Below, piece by piece: positions 52,501-54,944 of a stretch of 64,000 nucleotides of DNA. Below the pieces are notes generated by a model. The model did no database searches and had not been told where the DNA came from. It was given only the letters and a program-made list of their open reading frames with translations. Within the stretch, counting starts at the first letter, position 1. Each line of letters opens with the position of its first letter. The stretch is from Corbicula japonica (Eukaryota > Mollusca > Bivalvia > Venerida > Cyrenidae): positions 10,362,849 through 10,426,848 of the forward strand of contig JAZAYU010000011.1 of NCBI GenBank assembly GCA_038501625.1, given 5' to 3'. Made by a program: the position numbers and the translations under genes.

Positions 52501-54568
52501 AACTGATCAGTATATACACACAGGAGCATGTGGTGAAGAAATAAGCGAGACTGATAGAACAGACACCATACAACAGTTGATAGATGAGCTGTGTTCTCAT
52601 GTTATGTTGAAGCTTAATTTGCAAGAATTAGAAGAAAGGAGTCCCCACTGGCGGGTTGAACTAAATGCCTTTGAAGTTGAACAAGAGAAAAACAGTAAAA
52701 GTAGCAAGTCACCACTTAAAGAAGAAACACCACATAGCTCAGAAATTTCTGATAACAAACTAGAACAGAAAGACCGTGAACAAGATAAGCTGTTGTCAGG
52801 TGATGTTACTGATGGACAGTTTGTTGAAATTGATGATAAATTAGAGAAGAACCAAGAAGAGCACATAGAGATAACATTGGACAGAAGTGAAGTGAAGATT
52901 GGTGGGAATCTAGCTGAGAATGGAGTGAAGATGGAGCTTTCTGCAGCTGATATAAGTGAAGAACAGAATCATGGATTCATAGATAATGAAGCTGGTAATC
53001 AGTTAGGTGAGAACCAGTGTTGATCAACAACTGCATGGTTGTTCTGCTCTGCTTTACATTATTTCTGTGCATTTTGCTAGCAGCTTATTTGTGTTGGTTT
53101 ACTAGTTACATGTGCATATATTACTAACACTGGAACTTTGTTGACAAGTATTTGTTTTGAAAAATATATAAAACAATTTTGAAATATTTGCTGAGGGTTA
53201 GACAAAACTTGTATGACCTAACTTGTAAACAGGGTTCATCTGTTTGCATGTTATAATGATAGGAGCTTTTGTTGAAGTTTTGTTCATTTGTTGATGTTTA
53301 TTTAATTGTTGTTTTTTACCATTTGAACCTTGTTATCCAGTTTGTATGACATGTTACATTTTTTGAGTTAAATTTGTATTAACTATTTACAAATTACATT
53401 GAAACATTCTTCATTTCAGGGAAAAAATATTTTATTAAATTAGCTTTATTGAAAACCATTTAGTTTACAATAGAAATGTTCACTTTAGTTGTACTTTTTA
53501 TGATGAAATAATTTTTAGCATTATCAATTTAATATAATTTTTAACGGTATCAAGTAAAATGTTTGAGTGTTACATGAAATATTTTACATGTTCTATTTAT
53601 AATTGATTTGTGTATACATTTAAATAAAGCACTGTGCGTTGCTATATTTTAACTTATATAAATTTTCTACTAAGATGTTATTGATTTAACTTAAGTTTAT
53701 GGTTGACAGACATGCTCAATGTCTGAATATGACTGTAATGTGGTCAGGAAGATGATATATCATGTTAACATATTTCAGTGATAGCTGATGGCACATATCT
53801 TGCAGAGAACAAGGATGTCAAGGAAACCAAGGACAGTGAAGTTGTTATAGAAGCAAATGAACAGGTAAGTTGCAACATTTTCTCATGTTTATCTTCGATC
53901 TGCACAGCCTGCATGTTTGTAAGACTTGGTAGAAATTAAAGTGCATGTTTAAGAGTTGGAATACTGACTCCTGTGAGAGGTCACACACAGGTTTGAGTTC
54001 GGTTGTGAGCTAGATTCCTCCATTATAGTCTGCATCTAACTGCTAGAGCACAAATACTGCCTTCAGCAGGCAGTTATTGCAGTTACGCGCAGTTATTGCA
54101 GACCAAGAAGTGAACAGTTAATCCAGATCGGACTGAATGGATGTGCTTGCTGATCTGGATCTACACTGGTAGCCATGGTGTATTATGAGAGGAAAGGCAT
54201 TTATCCCTGGAGTGAGGGAGACTATAATTATAATGATATAAGTTGATAACTTGTTCCAGGATGATGCTGCTGCACAGGCGAGAGATACTGCTGCACCAGT
54301 GACGGATGATGATGATGCTGCACTGGCAAGGGATGATGATGATGCTGCACCAGTGATGGATGATGATGATGCTGCACTGGCAAGGGATGATGATGCTGCC
54401 CCAGCAAGTGTTGACAGTGACAAAGAGGACTTTGAAGATGCTACAGAACAGGATGTAAATGATAACACTGACAACCTCGACAAACCTGCCGAGACAGTCA
54501 GTCAGGACAGCGAGTCAGGTGCTACAGATGATGCCTTTTATGATGTGGACGCTGATGTAAAGTCGTAA
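1753..54568 (+). CDS. Multi-Tudor, CCHC zinc-knuckle, FG/GW-rich giant protein (25 exons, 5' end outside window)
   Basis: Joined exons: 1753-1921, 10222-10359, 10582-10841, 12143-12506, 12888-12968, 13698-13775, 15999-16082, 25567-25668, 26085-26189, 29427-29504, 31225-31326, 31817-36097, 36358-36634, 39157-39292, 39650-39741, 40023-40253, 40736-40920, 42050-42801, 43915-44086, 44988-45167, 45760-45822, 47717-48352, 50250-53006, 53779-53864, 54260-54568. Every junction keeps phase and the total is a whole number of codons (3,905 residues plus stop). Order: Tudor 1 (residues about 1-189), FG/GW region (190-310), seven zinc knuckles (311-520), FG/WG region (521-690), Tudors 2-7 (about 710-1920), Tudors 8-10 (about 1970-2560), acidic tail (2623-3905). 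Tudor domains of this extended type bind symmetrically dimethylated arginine on PIWI and Vasa proteins in germ granules. Glycine-rich FG plus CCHC stretches are typical of molluscan Vasa and nematode GLH N-termini. A nuage/piRNA scaffold role is inference. No orthologue name can be given safely; no start codon is visible. Confidence 0.85.
1922..2650. other. Start of intron 1
   Basis: AT-rich intron. Contains a small local duplication (gccagaccaaaaa/gccagaccgaaaa near 2310-2340). No gene or clear element boundary seen. Confidence 0.5.
2650..4585 (+). mobile_element. 5'-truncated, frameshifted non-LTR retrotransposon (CR1/Jockey-like)
   Basis: Two overlapping frames (2675-3442 and 3393-4304) encode a reverse transcriptase and its C-terminal region. 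Visible motifs: [21 protein letters not shown] (3319-3348) and FADDT (3413-3427). The frame breaks just after FADDT, around 3430-3445, so the copy is dead. No endonuclease is present, so the 5' half is missing. After the stop come AATAAA (4544-4549) and a (TTA)n tail to 4585, a usual 3' end. Same strand as the host gene. Confidence 0.85.
4553..4585. repeat. (TTA)n microsatellite tail of the retrotransposon
   Basis: About ten ATT units directly after the retrotransposon's polyadenylation signal. Confidence 0.85.
4743..7237. mobile_element. Non-autonomous hAT-like DNA transposon
   Basis: Flanked by an exact 8-bp direct repeat cttttgtg (4735-4742 and 7238-7245). Ends are TAGGGATT and AACCCTA, followed inward by several palindromic words of type ATCGATTA. 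Eight-base duplications and TAGGG termini are usual for hAT. No transposase frame was seen in the 2.5 kb. Confidence 0.72.
7434..8894 (+). mobile_element. TIR element with transcript ends but no middle (hAT-like, internally deleted)
   Basis: Exact 18-bp TIRs CAGGGACCGACAAATCCT at both ends, flanked by the 7-bp repeat cctctta (7427-7433, 8895-8901). Inside, a donor gtaagt at about 7849 follows a possible 5' leader. Then comes a 3' exon from about 8516 (acceptor ttttcag, acidic end [16 protein letters not shown], stop near 8606) and AATAAA at 8745-8750. The transposase core seems to have been deleted. Confidence 0.65.
8902..10221. other. Rest of intron 1
   Basis: AT-rich, with a cluster of ttgccg/aattgcaaaaaattg words at 9050-9220 suggesting an old repeat. 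Short ORFs here overlap on both strands and match nothing I recognise. No exon signals found. Confidence 0.45.
10222..10359 (+). CDS. Exon 2: second half of Tudor domain 1
   Basis: Phase 1 at both ends. Continues the Tudor barrel with [10 protein letters not shown], giving a full aromatic cage together with exon 1 (F, Y, Y, Y, N). The run QAVQCSLAG at the end is the standard link from the Tudor core to the SN-like half. The intron before it is 8.3 kb and holds three mobile elements. Confidence 0.85.
10582..10841 (+). CDS. Exon 3: SN-like half of extended Tudor domain 1
   Basis: Starts in phase 1 and ends in phase 0 (ATC ACT|gtaagt). The beginning [17 protein letters not shown] and the later [17 protein letters not shown] match the staphylococcal-nuclease-like tail of extended Tudor domains. 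It then runs into Ser/Thr-rich linker. The exon is the only one among exons 2-12 that changes phase class together with exon 4. Confidence 0.8.
10842..11953. other. Intron 3
   Basis: A damaged copy of the piggyBac-type MITE family lies at about 11735-11937 in reverse order (tatcccatgg, gattcataag, gatctggatg). The stretch 10980-11340 holds an imperfect inverted repeat around tactcgccctgcaggtcgag and tactcgcctggtcgatcgag. No gene. Confidence 0.45.
11954..12114. repeat. Tc1/mariner-type MITE (TA target), copy 1
   Basis: CAGTCGAACCTGTCTTA at the left, with its inverted match GGCAGGTTTCACTG at the right, flanked by TA on both sides (11952-11953, 12115-12116). A second copy lies at 45403-45580. 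It ends 27 bases before the exon-4 acceptor. Confidence 0.72.
12143..12506 (+). CDS. Exon 4: FG/GW-rich glycine region
   Basis: About 121 codons, dominated by Gly, Ser and Phe, with eleven FG pairs and two copies of SGWDD. It starts in phase 0 after tcatttgcag and ends G|gtaagt. FG-rich glycine tracts like this occur in Vasa and GLH proteins and can form weak, phase-separating contacts; GW motifs can bind Argonaute-family proteins. Those roles are inferred. The opposite strand has a proline-rich ORF that is only a shadow of the repeat. Confidence 0.85.
12507..12887. other. Intron 4
   Basis: Short AT-rich intron. Nothing recognisable apart from the splice sites. Confidence 0.5.
12888..12968 (+). 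CDS. Exon 5: zinc knuckle 1
   Basis: Phase 1-1 exon of 81 bases. Encodes a short Gly linker and [14 protein letters not shown], a CX2CX4HX4C retroviral-type zinc knuckle that binds zinc and usually single-stranded nucleic acid. The end NAAK differs from the TNPPK of the other six knuckle exons, marking it as the most diverged copy. The donor is gttggc, weaker than its neighbours'. Confidence 0.85.
12969..13697. other. Intron 5, with a piggyBac-type MITE copy
   Basis: The stretch from about 13322 to 13524 is a diverged member of the piggyBac-type MITE family (gtgtagatccagatcaacc, ggtcagaaataatc, tatggaggatagagttaa). The rest is unremarkable intron. Confidence 0.6.
13698..13775 (+). CDS. Exon 6: zinc knuckle 2
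   Basis: Phase 1-1, 78 bases, with Gly linker then [14 protein letters not shown] and TNPPK. Nearly identical at the base level to exon 10 although the flanking introns share no obvious sequence. Acceptor acattctag, donor gtaagc. Confidence 0.88.
13830..13947. repeat. Fold-back MITE, copy 1
   Basis: Left arm gggctgaaggttataaaac and right arm gttttataaccttgggcac are inverted. The arms continue with aaccagtc...caaatctcaagcatctga. Nearly the whole 118 bases can fold into one hairpin. Confidence 0.78.
14575..14620. repeat. Solitary 3' end of a Helentron-like element
   Basis: ggggggatgcatctgtgtccaatagacac...ctaatt: G-run, stem gtgtcc-aata-gacac, then CTAA. It resembles the 3' end at 24585-24632. 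The matching 5' end was not found. Confidence 0.45.
14652..15928 (+). mobile_element. Helentron-like non-autonomous element A
   Basis: Subterminal inverted repeat GTGTTGCCTGC (14654-14664) pairs with GCAGGCGACAC (15887-15897), then hairpin TGTGTT-tcgtgg-AACACA and the end ATTCTAGTT. Interior: three copies of a repeat around acttggaatatatcatca. The whole sits in intron 6 of the Tudor gene. A TA-flanked MITE has jumped into it at 14952-15511. Confidence 0.68.
14952..15511. repeat. Tc1/mariner-type element nested in element A
   Basis: CACTCAACCAAAGTTCTAAT at the left and ATTAGAACTTTTGTCGAGTG at the right are inverted copies, flanked by TA (14950-14951, 15512-15513). The undisturbed target gtcctattcacttcatac survives in the neighbouring tandem unit near 14790, which proves the insertion. 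Confidence 0.8.
15999..16082 (+). CDS. Exon 7: zinc knuckle 3, NAGNAG acceptor
   Basis: Phase 1-1, 84 bases, [14 protein letters not shown]. The acceptor is tandem (ttttcagcag), so the exon can start at 15999 or 16002, adding or dropping one Ala without changing frame. It begins about 70 bases after the 3' end of a Helentron-like element. Confidence 0.88.
16730..19489 (-). CDS. Possible spliced gene inside the 3.1-kb transposon (unknown function)
   Basis: Candidate minus-strand exons: 19163/19183-19489 (Lys-rich frame with [20 protein letters not shown]), 17833-17905 (acceptor attttcag, donor gtatgt), 17696-17773 (acceptor tattcacag, donor gtaagt; [19 protein letters not shown]) and 16730-16990 (acceptor cctttag; [20 protein letters not shown]; stop TGA). 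The last three join in phase; the link from the first exon is not solved and an exon may be missing. No family recognised. It could be a transposase accessory protein or a captured host gene. Confidence 0.35.
18539..18735. repeat. Inner inverted-repeat unit within the 3.1-kb transposon
   Basis: ACTGCACTTTAGCGGGCGC (18539-18557) and its exact inverse at 18717-18735. It looks like a small MITE, though no target duplication is clear. Confidence 0.55.
19632..22840 (+). mobile_element. Helentron-like element C with 145-bp satellite core
   Basis: Subterminal repeat GCTCACCTGAG (19637-19647) pairs with CTCAGGTGAGC (22801-22811); hairpin GGGCCATCATGGCCC (22818-22832); tail TCTTGTTT. Inserted into a T-run of element B, whose sequence resumes as cttatattttgtgttaag. 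The core is about 21 satellite units. Confidence 0.78.
19693..22790. repeat. Satellite array, unit 145 bp, about 21 copies
   Basis: Each unit runs tttttgctccgattgtcatg ... ctagcggtcaca. The first two starts, 19693 and 19838, are exactly 145 bases apart. Copies differ by scattered substitutions and a few have small losses or partial duplication (for example near 20590-20640 and 22620). Confidence 0.92.
23041..24420. repeat. Tandem repeat of about 150 bp, roughly nine copies
   Basis: Units contain ggagggatttcaaaataact, gacacaaatgttcaccatga, gcccatgcctgtaggtc and ggtcactgttactaaaaata. The last segment is shared with the 145-bp satellite, suggesting a common origin. A few copies of this second unit also occur at about 28150-28500. 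Confidence 0.85.
24585..24632. repeat. Solitary Helentron-like 3' end inside element B
   Basis: gcgggggcat, then hairpin GTGTCCtatGGACAC and the end TTTCTAGTTT. No matching 5' end was found nearby. Confidence 0.5.
25041..25566. other. End of intron 7
   Basis: Ordinary AT-rich intron between element B and exon 8; nothing recognised. Confidence 0.5.
25567..25668 (+). CDS. Exon 8: zinc knuckle 4, NAGNAG acceptor
   Basis: Phase 1-1, 102 bases. Gly linker with one FG pair, then [14 protein letters not shown] and TNPPK. Tandem acceptor ttacagcag allows a start at 25567 or 25570. The 9.5-kb intron before it is almost filled by one composite transposon. Confidence 0.88.
25669..26084. other. Intron 8
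   Basis: Short intron between zinc-knuckle exons 8 and 9. No repeat of the larger families is visible, which makes it one of the few clean introns here. Confidence 0.5.
26085..26189 (+). CDS. Exon 9: zinc knuckle 5
   Basis: Phase 1-1, 105 bases. Linker with one FG pair, then [14 protein letters not shown] and TNPPK. Acceptor acatttccag, donor gtcagt. Followed within the same intron by a piggyBac-type MITE and a Helentron-like element. Confidence 0.88.
26225..26411. repeat. piggyBac-type MITE, diverged copy in intron 9
   Basis: Contains gtgtagatccagaca, gtgcagatcctgatcc, atctggatctacactg and a right end tgtggaggaaaggg. The left terminus is eroded. Confidence 0.65.
26517..28889 (+). mobile_element. 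Helentron-like element D, carrying satellite and a fragment of family C
   Basis: Subterminal repeat ATGCCCCCGAA (26519-26529) pairs with TTCGGGGGCAT (28848-28858), then stem TGTCA...TGACA and tail GCTCTTGTT. A run of gtcc units follows the 5' end (26557-26590). The interior from about 26985 to 28590 is a 5'-truncated copy of family C, with its own 3' end (tcaggtgag, gggccatcatcgccc, tcttgtt). Confidence 0.72.
27003..28050. repeat. Second array of the 145-bp satellite, about seven copies
   Basis: Same unit as at 19693-22790 with more differences between copies; spacing stays near 145 bases. Confidence 0.88.
28890..29426. other. End of intron 9
   Basis: Contains a 20-base direct duplication (atgctggggaagtggtgaac, twice, near 29008-29047). 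Nothing else recognised. Confidence 0.5.
29427..29504 (+). CDS. Exon 10: zinc knuckle 6
   Basis: Phase 1-1, 78 bases, [14 protein letters not shown] and TNPPK. Differs from exon 6 at only a few bases, implying recent duplication or gene conversion. Acceptor ctacacag, donor gtaatt. Confidence 0.88.
29554..30503. mobile_element. Non-autonomous Tc1/mariner/pogo-type element in intron 10
   Basis: Ends CAGTTAAACTTCGAAAACTC and GAGTTTTCGAAGTTTTACTG are inverted and flanked by TA (29552-29553, 30504-30505). Extra copies of the word aactcgaa lie just inside each end. CAGT termini with TA duplication fit the pogo/Tigger branch. No transposase frame in the 950 bases. Confidence 0.75.
30504..31224. other. 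End of intron 10, with a small duplication and a fold-back MITE
   Basis: A block of about 88 bases around tgtaaatattgagttgctag occurs twice (about 30580 and 30670). A partly eroded fold-back MITE lies at about 30975-31092 (aaaccagtctcaaatctcaa and its inverse). Confidence 0.6.
31225..31326 (+). CDS. Exon 11: zinc knuckle 7, NAGNAG acceptor
   Basis: Phase 1-1, 102 bases. Same plan as exon 8 (Gly linker with FG, then [14 protein letters not shown] and TNPPK). Tandem acceptor tttacagcag gives starts at 31225 or 31228. Confidence 0.88.
31327..31816. other. Intron 11, with an eroded piggyBac-type MITE
   Basis: The stretch about 31450-31616 has tagtcagaaataacc, agatgtgctggctgatcgg and tacactgttcgcccatg, matching the MITE family in diverged form. 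Confidence 0.5.
31817..36097 (+). CDS. Exon 12: FG/WG region followed by six extended Tudor domains
   Basis: A single 4,281-base open exon, phase 1-1. The first 170 codons are Gly-rich with twelve FG pairs and three WG sites (EDWGN, DDWGD, GDWGV). Six extended Tudor domains then begin near 32397, 33012, 33633, 34252, 34842 and 35420, about 200 residues apart. Each has the F/Y..WYR strand and a DYGN strand, so each keeps a complete dimethyl-arginine cage. The tail (35900-36097) is a Glu-rich short repeat around GSQEEEL. The first Met of this frame is at 32335 but the frame is open back to the acceptor ttttgcag, so that Met is internal. Donor gtaggt at 36098; reading through would stop at 36103-36105. 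Confidence 0.92.
36358..36634 (+). CDS. Exon 13: first half of Tudor domain 8
   Basis: Starts phase 1 (ttatccag|ct) and ends inside the Trp codon of the WYR motif (TG|gtaaat). Contains [18 protein letters not shown], the opening strands of an extended Tudor domain, and ALYPEDESW, where Tyr replaces the usual first cage Phe. Confidence 0.9.
36662..36860. repeat. piggyBac-type MITE, intron 13
   Basis: TTAACCCTCTACACCATATA at the left and TATGGAAGGAAGGGTTAA at the right: near-perfect TIRs with TTAA at both ends. Confidence 0.82.
37005..37150. repeat. Fold-back MITE, intron 13
   Basis: gggctgaagattataaaactgag and its inverse ctcagttttataaccttggg enclose the aaatctcaagcatctga arms. Full-length copy of about 145 bases. 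Confidence 0.8.
37693..39104 (+). mobile_element. Helentron-like element E in intron 13
   Basis: Subterminal repeat ATACCCCCACA (37695-37705) pairs with TGTGGGGGTAT (39066-39076); hairpin ATCACTttcAGTGAT (39080-39094); end ATTCTAGTT. The core has seven or eight loose repeats, each holding ggtcaaggtcactgttacta, the same word as in the satellites of elements B-D. It splits Tudor domain 8 between exons 13 and 14. Confidence 0.75.
39157..39292 (+). CDS. Exon 14: core of Tudor domain 8
   Basis: Completes the split Trp codon, then YRAKVV and [10 protein letters not shown]. The His in place of Tyr in the D-Y-G-N strand changes one wall of the binding cage. Ends phase 0 at CAG|gtaatt. It starts about 50 bases after the end of a Helentron-like element. 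Confidence 0.9.
39293..39649. other. Intron 14
   Basis: Ordinary intron; nothing recognised. Confidence 0.5.
39650..39741 (+). CDS. Exon 15: SN-like part of Tudor domain 8
   Basis: Begins [10 protein letters not shown], the usual link after the Tudor core, and continues [16 protein letters not shown], matching the helix of the SN-like half seen in Tudors 2-7. Ends in phase 2 at AA|gtaaga. Confidence 0.88.
40023..40253 (+). CDS. Exon 16: end of Tudor 8 and linker
   Basis: Phase 2 in, phase 2 out. [20 protein letters not shown] is the final SN-like strand pair; the rest is linker with [16 protein letters not shown]. Good consensus sites on both sides (atattccag, gtaagc). Confidence 0.85.
40254..40735. 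other. Intron 16
   Basis: Ordinary AT-rich intron; nothing recognised apart from splice sites. Confidence 0.5.
40736..40920 (+). CDS. Exon 17: start of Tudor domain 9
   Basis: Phase 2 in, phase 1 out. [20 protein letters not shown] is a clear extended-Tudor opening strand. The helix that follows is shorter than in Tudors 2-7. Confidence 0.85.
40921..42049. other. Intron 17 with two piggyBac-type MITE copies
   Basis: Copies at about 40970-41180 (gtcgatccatatcagagg, ggtcagaaataaacta, cagatctggatttacactg) and about 41800-42020 (gctgtccaatctggatcag, gctgatctagatcagg). Between them (41270-41790) I see no gene; ends are too worn to place. Confidence 0.6.
42050..42801 (+). CDS. Exon 18: degenerate Tudor 9 core and start of Tudor 10
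   Basis: Phase 1 in, phase 0 out. Tudor 9 has lost its cage: [10 protein letters not shown] and VKLVDIGCD stand where the aromatic and DYGN strands should be. Its SN-like part ([12 protein letters not shown] onward) is intact. A new domain starts at [16 protein letters not shown], with a Tudor strand [14 protein letters not shown] at the end, where Cys replaces the first cage aromatic. Confidence 0.88.
42835..43205. repeat. piggyBac-type MITE interrupted by a fold-back MITE
   Basis: Left end taacccttgactccatatat, right end near tcccatggagtaaggg. A complete fold-back MITE (42883-43030) lies inside it. The MITE's gccacatctgatgagggtct resumes after the insertion. Confidence 0.75.
42883..43030. 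repeat. Fold-back MITE nested in a piggyBac-type MITE
   Basis: Arms gtgcccaaggttataaaac and gctttataaccttcagccca, with the central ggctgaaatggcgaccagtc and its exact inverse. The best-preserved hairpin of the family in this window. Confidence 0.85.
43206..43914. other. End of intron 18
   Basis: AT-rich. A T-run at 43893-43906 forms the polypyrimidine tract of exon 19, whose acceptor (ggttgaag) is otherwise weak. Nothing else recognised. Confidence 0.5.
43915..44086 (+). CDS. Exon 19: Tudor domain 10 core
   Basis: Phase 0 in, phase 1 out. [12 protein letters not shown] replaces F..DYGN with L..DYGS, so two of five cage positions here are non-standard in addition to the Cys in exon 18. [19 protein letters not shown] is a typical Tudor-to-SN link. 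Confidence 0.87.
44087..44987. other. Intron 19 with two piggyBac-type MITE copies
   Basis: Copies at about 44148-44385 (gtagatcctgatcagacacc, cggctgatctagatctacac) and about 44560-44760 (gtgtagatccagagcagccg, tgccagctgatcagg). Both are diverged. The remainder holds nothing recognised. Confidence 0.6.
44988..45167 (+). CDS. Exon 20: SN-like end of Tudor 10
   Basis: Phase 1-1. [18 protein letters not shown] and [20 protein letters not shown] resemble the closing strands and helix of the SN-like half. It leads into the tail after EMSMLAETA. Confidence 0.82.
45403..45580. repeat. Tc1/mariner-type MITE, copy 2
   Basis: CAGTCAAACCTGTTGTTAGC at the left and GGCAGGTTTCACTG at the right, with inner aactggctgtttaagacagg. 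Same family as 11954-12114; right flank TA, left flank mutated. Confidence 0.65.
45760..45822 (+). CDS. Exon 21: 63-base linker exon
   Basis: Phase 1-1 (attttacag to gtaaag), 21 codons, [20 protein letters not shown]. No domain; first piece of the acidic Ser/Thr-rich tail. Small symmetric size makes it easy to skip. Call rests on splice sites, phase and composition. Confidence 0.7.
45880..46077. repeat. piggyBac-type MITE, intron 21
   Basis: ttaaccctatactccagatata at the left, tatatggagcaaagggtgaa at the right, with the gtgtagatccagatcttctgg arm. Confidence 0.72.
46533..47637 (+). mobile_element. Helentron-like element F in intron 21
   Basis: Subterminal repeat GCTCAACTGTCA (46538-46549) pairs with TGACAGGTGAGC (47597-47608, one mismatch); hairpin AGGGTCCtatGGACCCT (47614-47630); tail CTTGTTT. 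The core has about five repeats around aaaaccacaaggcctagagc. It ends about 80 bases before exon 22. Confidence 0.78.
47717..48352 (+). CDS. Exon 22: Thr/Asp repeat tail with RanBP2-like zinc finger
   Basis: Phase 1-1, 636 bases. The first two thirds are an irregular repeat of about ten residues around [11 protein letters not shown]. Two exact copies of [10 protein letters not shown] follow. At about 48268-48342 lies [11 protein letters not shown], then ECRHC: a W-x-C-x2-C-x3-N...C-x2-C pattern as in RanBP2-type fingers, though the N-to-Cys gap is two residues longer than the common form. RanBP2 fingers bind RNA or ubiquitin; which, if either, is unknown here. Donor G|gttggt. Confidence 0.82.
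48353..48946. other. Start of intron 22
   Basis: Stretch 48500-48830 (tttgacccaggttcatagg, ccaaggtcaaagtcac) looks like a worn core of another Helentron-like element but no ends are visible. No gene. Confidence 0.4.
48947..49187. repeat. piggyBac-type MITE, well preserved
   Basis: TTAAACCTTTCCTCCATATA at the left, TATGGAGGAAAGGGTTAA at the right, TTAA at both ends. Mirrored arms gatccagatcagccagcaca and gtgccggctgatctggatct are intact. A good reference copy. Confidence 0.88.
49386..49454. repeat. Fold-back MITE lacking its centre
   Basis: gggctgaaggttataaaac and gttttataaccttgggcac with only about 30 bases between; the aaatctcaagcatctga arms are deleted. Confidence 0.75.
49870..50112. repeat. 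piggyBac-type MITE, reverse-oriented
   Basis: TTAAACCCTTTATTTTATAG at the left, ctatgaaggaaagggTTAA at the right. The inner order is the reverse of the copy at 48947. Ends 137 bases before exon 23. Confidence 0.82.
50250..53006 (+). CDS. Exon 23: long acidic disordered tail
   Basis: Phase 1-1, 2,757 bases open in one frame from the acceptor aataattag. Strongly acidic, Ser/Thr-rich. It contains a Cys motif at 50923-51009 (CEEC ... CNDC, about 21 residues between the pairs), then four to five copies of a repeat of about 34 residues around [13 protein letters not shown] (about 51310-51640), and a basic patch near 52010-52070. Near the end, a segment around 52560-52680 ([19 protein letters not shown]) looks helical. 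The frame closes at 53021-53023 only if the donor gtgaga at 53007 is not used. Confidence 0.85.
53007..53640 (+). other. Candidate alternative 3' end (intron 23 retained)
   Basis: If the donor at 53007 is ignored, the exon-23 frame adds LGENQC-type residues and stops at TGA 53021-53023. An AATAAA signal follows at 53623-53628 after an AT-rich stretch that looks like a 3' UTR. This would give a shorter protein lacking exons 24-25. It is inference; the stretch may simply be intron. Confidence 0.4.
53779..53864 (+). CDS. Exon 24: small tail exon
   Basis: Phase 1 in, phase 0 out (acatatttcag, CAG|gtaagt). Twenty-nine codons of acidic linker, [20 protein letters not shown] second acceptor (tcttgcag, exon from 53806) is also in phase, so the exon may be nine codons shorter. 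Confidence 0.7.
53865..54259. other. Intron 24 with half a piggyBac-type MITE
   Basis: About 54080-54215 holds ccaagaagtgaacagt, gctgatctggatctacactg and gagaggaaaggc, the right half of the MITE family. Confidence 0.55.
54260..54568 (+). CDS. Exon 25: terminal exon, Asp/Ala repeat and stop
   Basis: Phase 0 after cttgttccag. Encodes three to four copies of a short unit [17 protein letters not shown], then an acidic end [18 protein letters not shown] (actual residues [15 protein letters not shown]) and TAA at 54566-54568. The repeat bases are GATGAT/GCTGCA-rich and could change length by slippage. No AATAAA is visible in the next 400 bases. Confidence 0.8.
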   Translation, partial: DDAAAQARDTAAPVTDDDDAALARDDDDAAPVMDDDDAALARDDDAAPASVDSDKEDFEDATEQDVNDNTDNLDKPAETVSQDSESGATDDAFYDVDADVKS

Positions 54569-54940
54569 AGAAGAAAATCTTTCGCTGAAAAAAAACCAAA
54601 CAACTTTTCTTTAATGCTTAAAAGAAATTTTCTTCTTGCTGATAAACATGTTTAGCCCAGAGTAAAGCCTGAGTTTGTGAGCTTGCAACCTAACCATAGC
54701 TTTACAGAAACCATATATGTACTTGAGTTCTTCCATTTTGCTTTATTGTTGATGCTGGGCCTGTGTCCCTTCATGAACCAATGTTTGTTCTGGGTTATTA
54801 TTTAGACAAAATTAGCTGTTGTTGGCCAGTTTCTGTTTTATATTGGATAGTATTATAAAAAAAATATGTTCAAAGATGAATATGAATGTTCAACAGTTTT
54901 GCAAATGTTATATTTTGTGACTGATGTTTATCATGCTTTT
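54569..54940 (+). other. Probable 3' UTR of the Tudor gene
   Basis: AT-rich sequence following the stop. No AATAAA or ATTAAA was found; the cleavage site is therefore unknown. Confidence 0.4.
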
Positions 54941-54944
54941 AATT

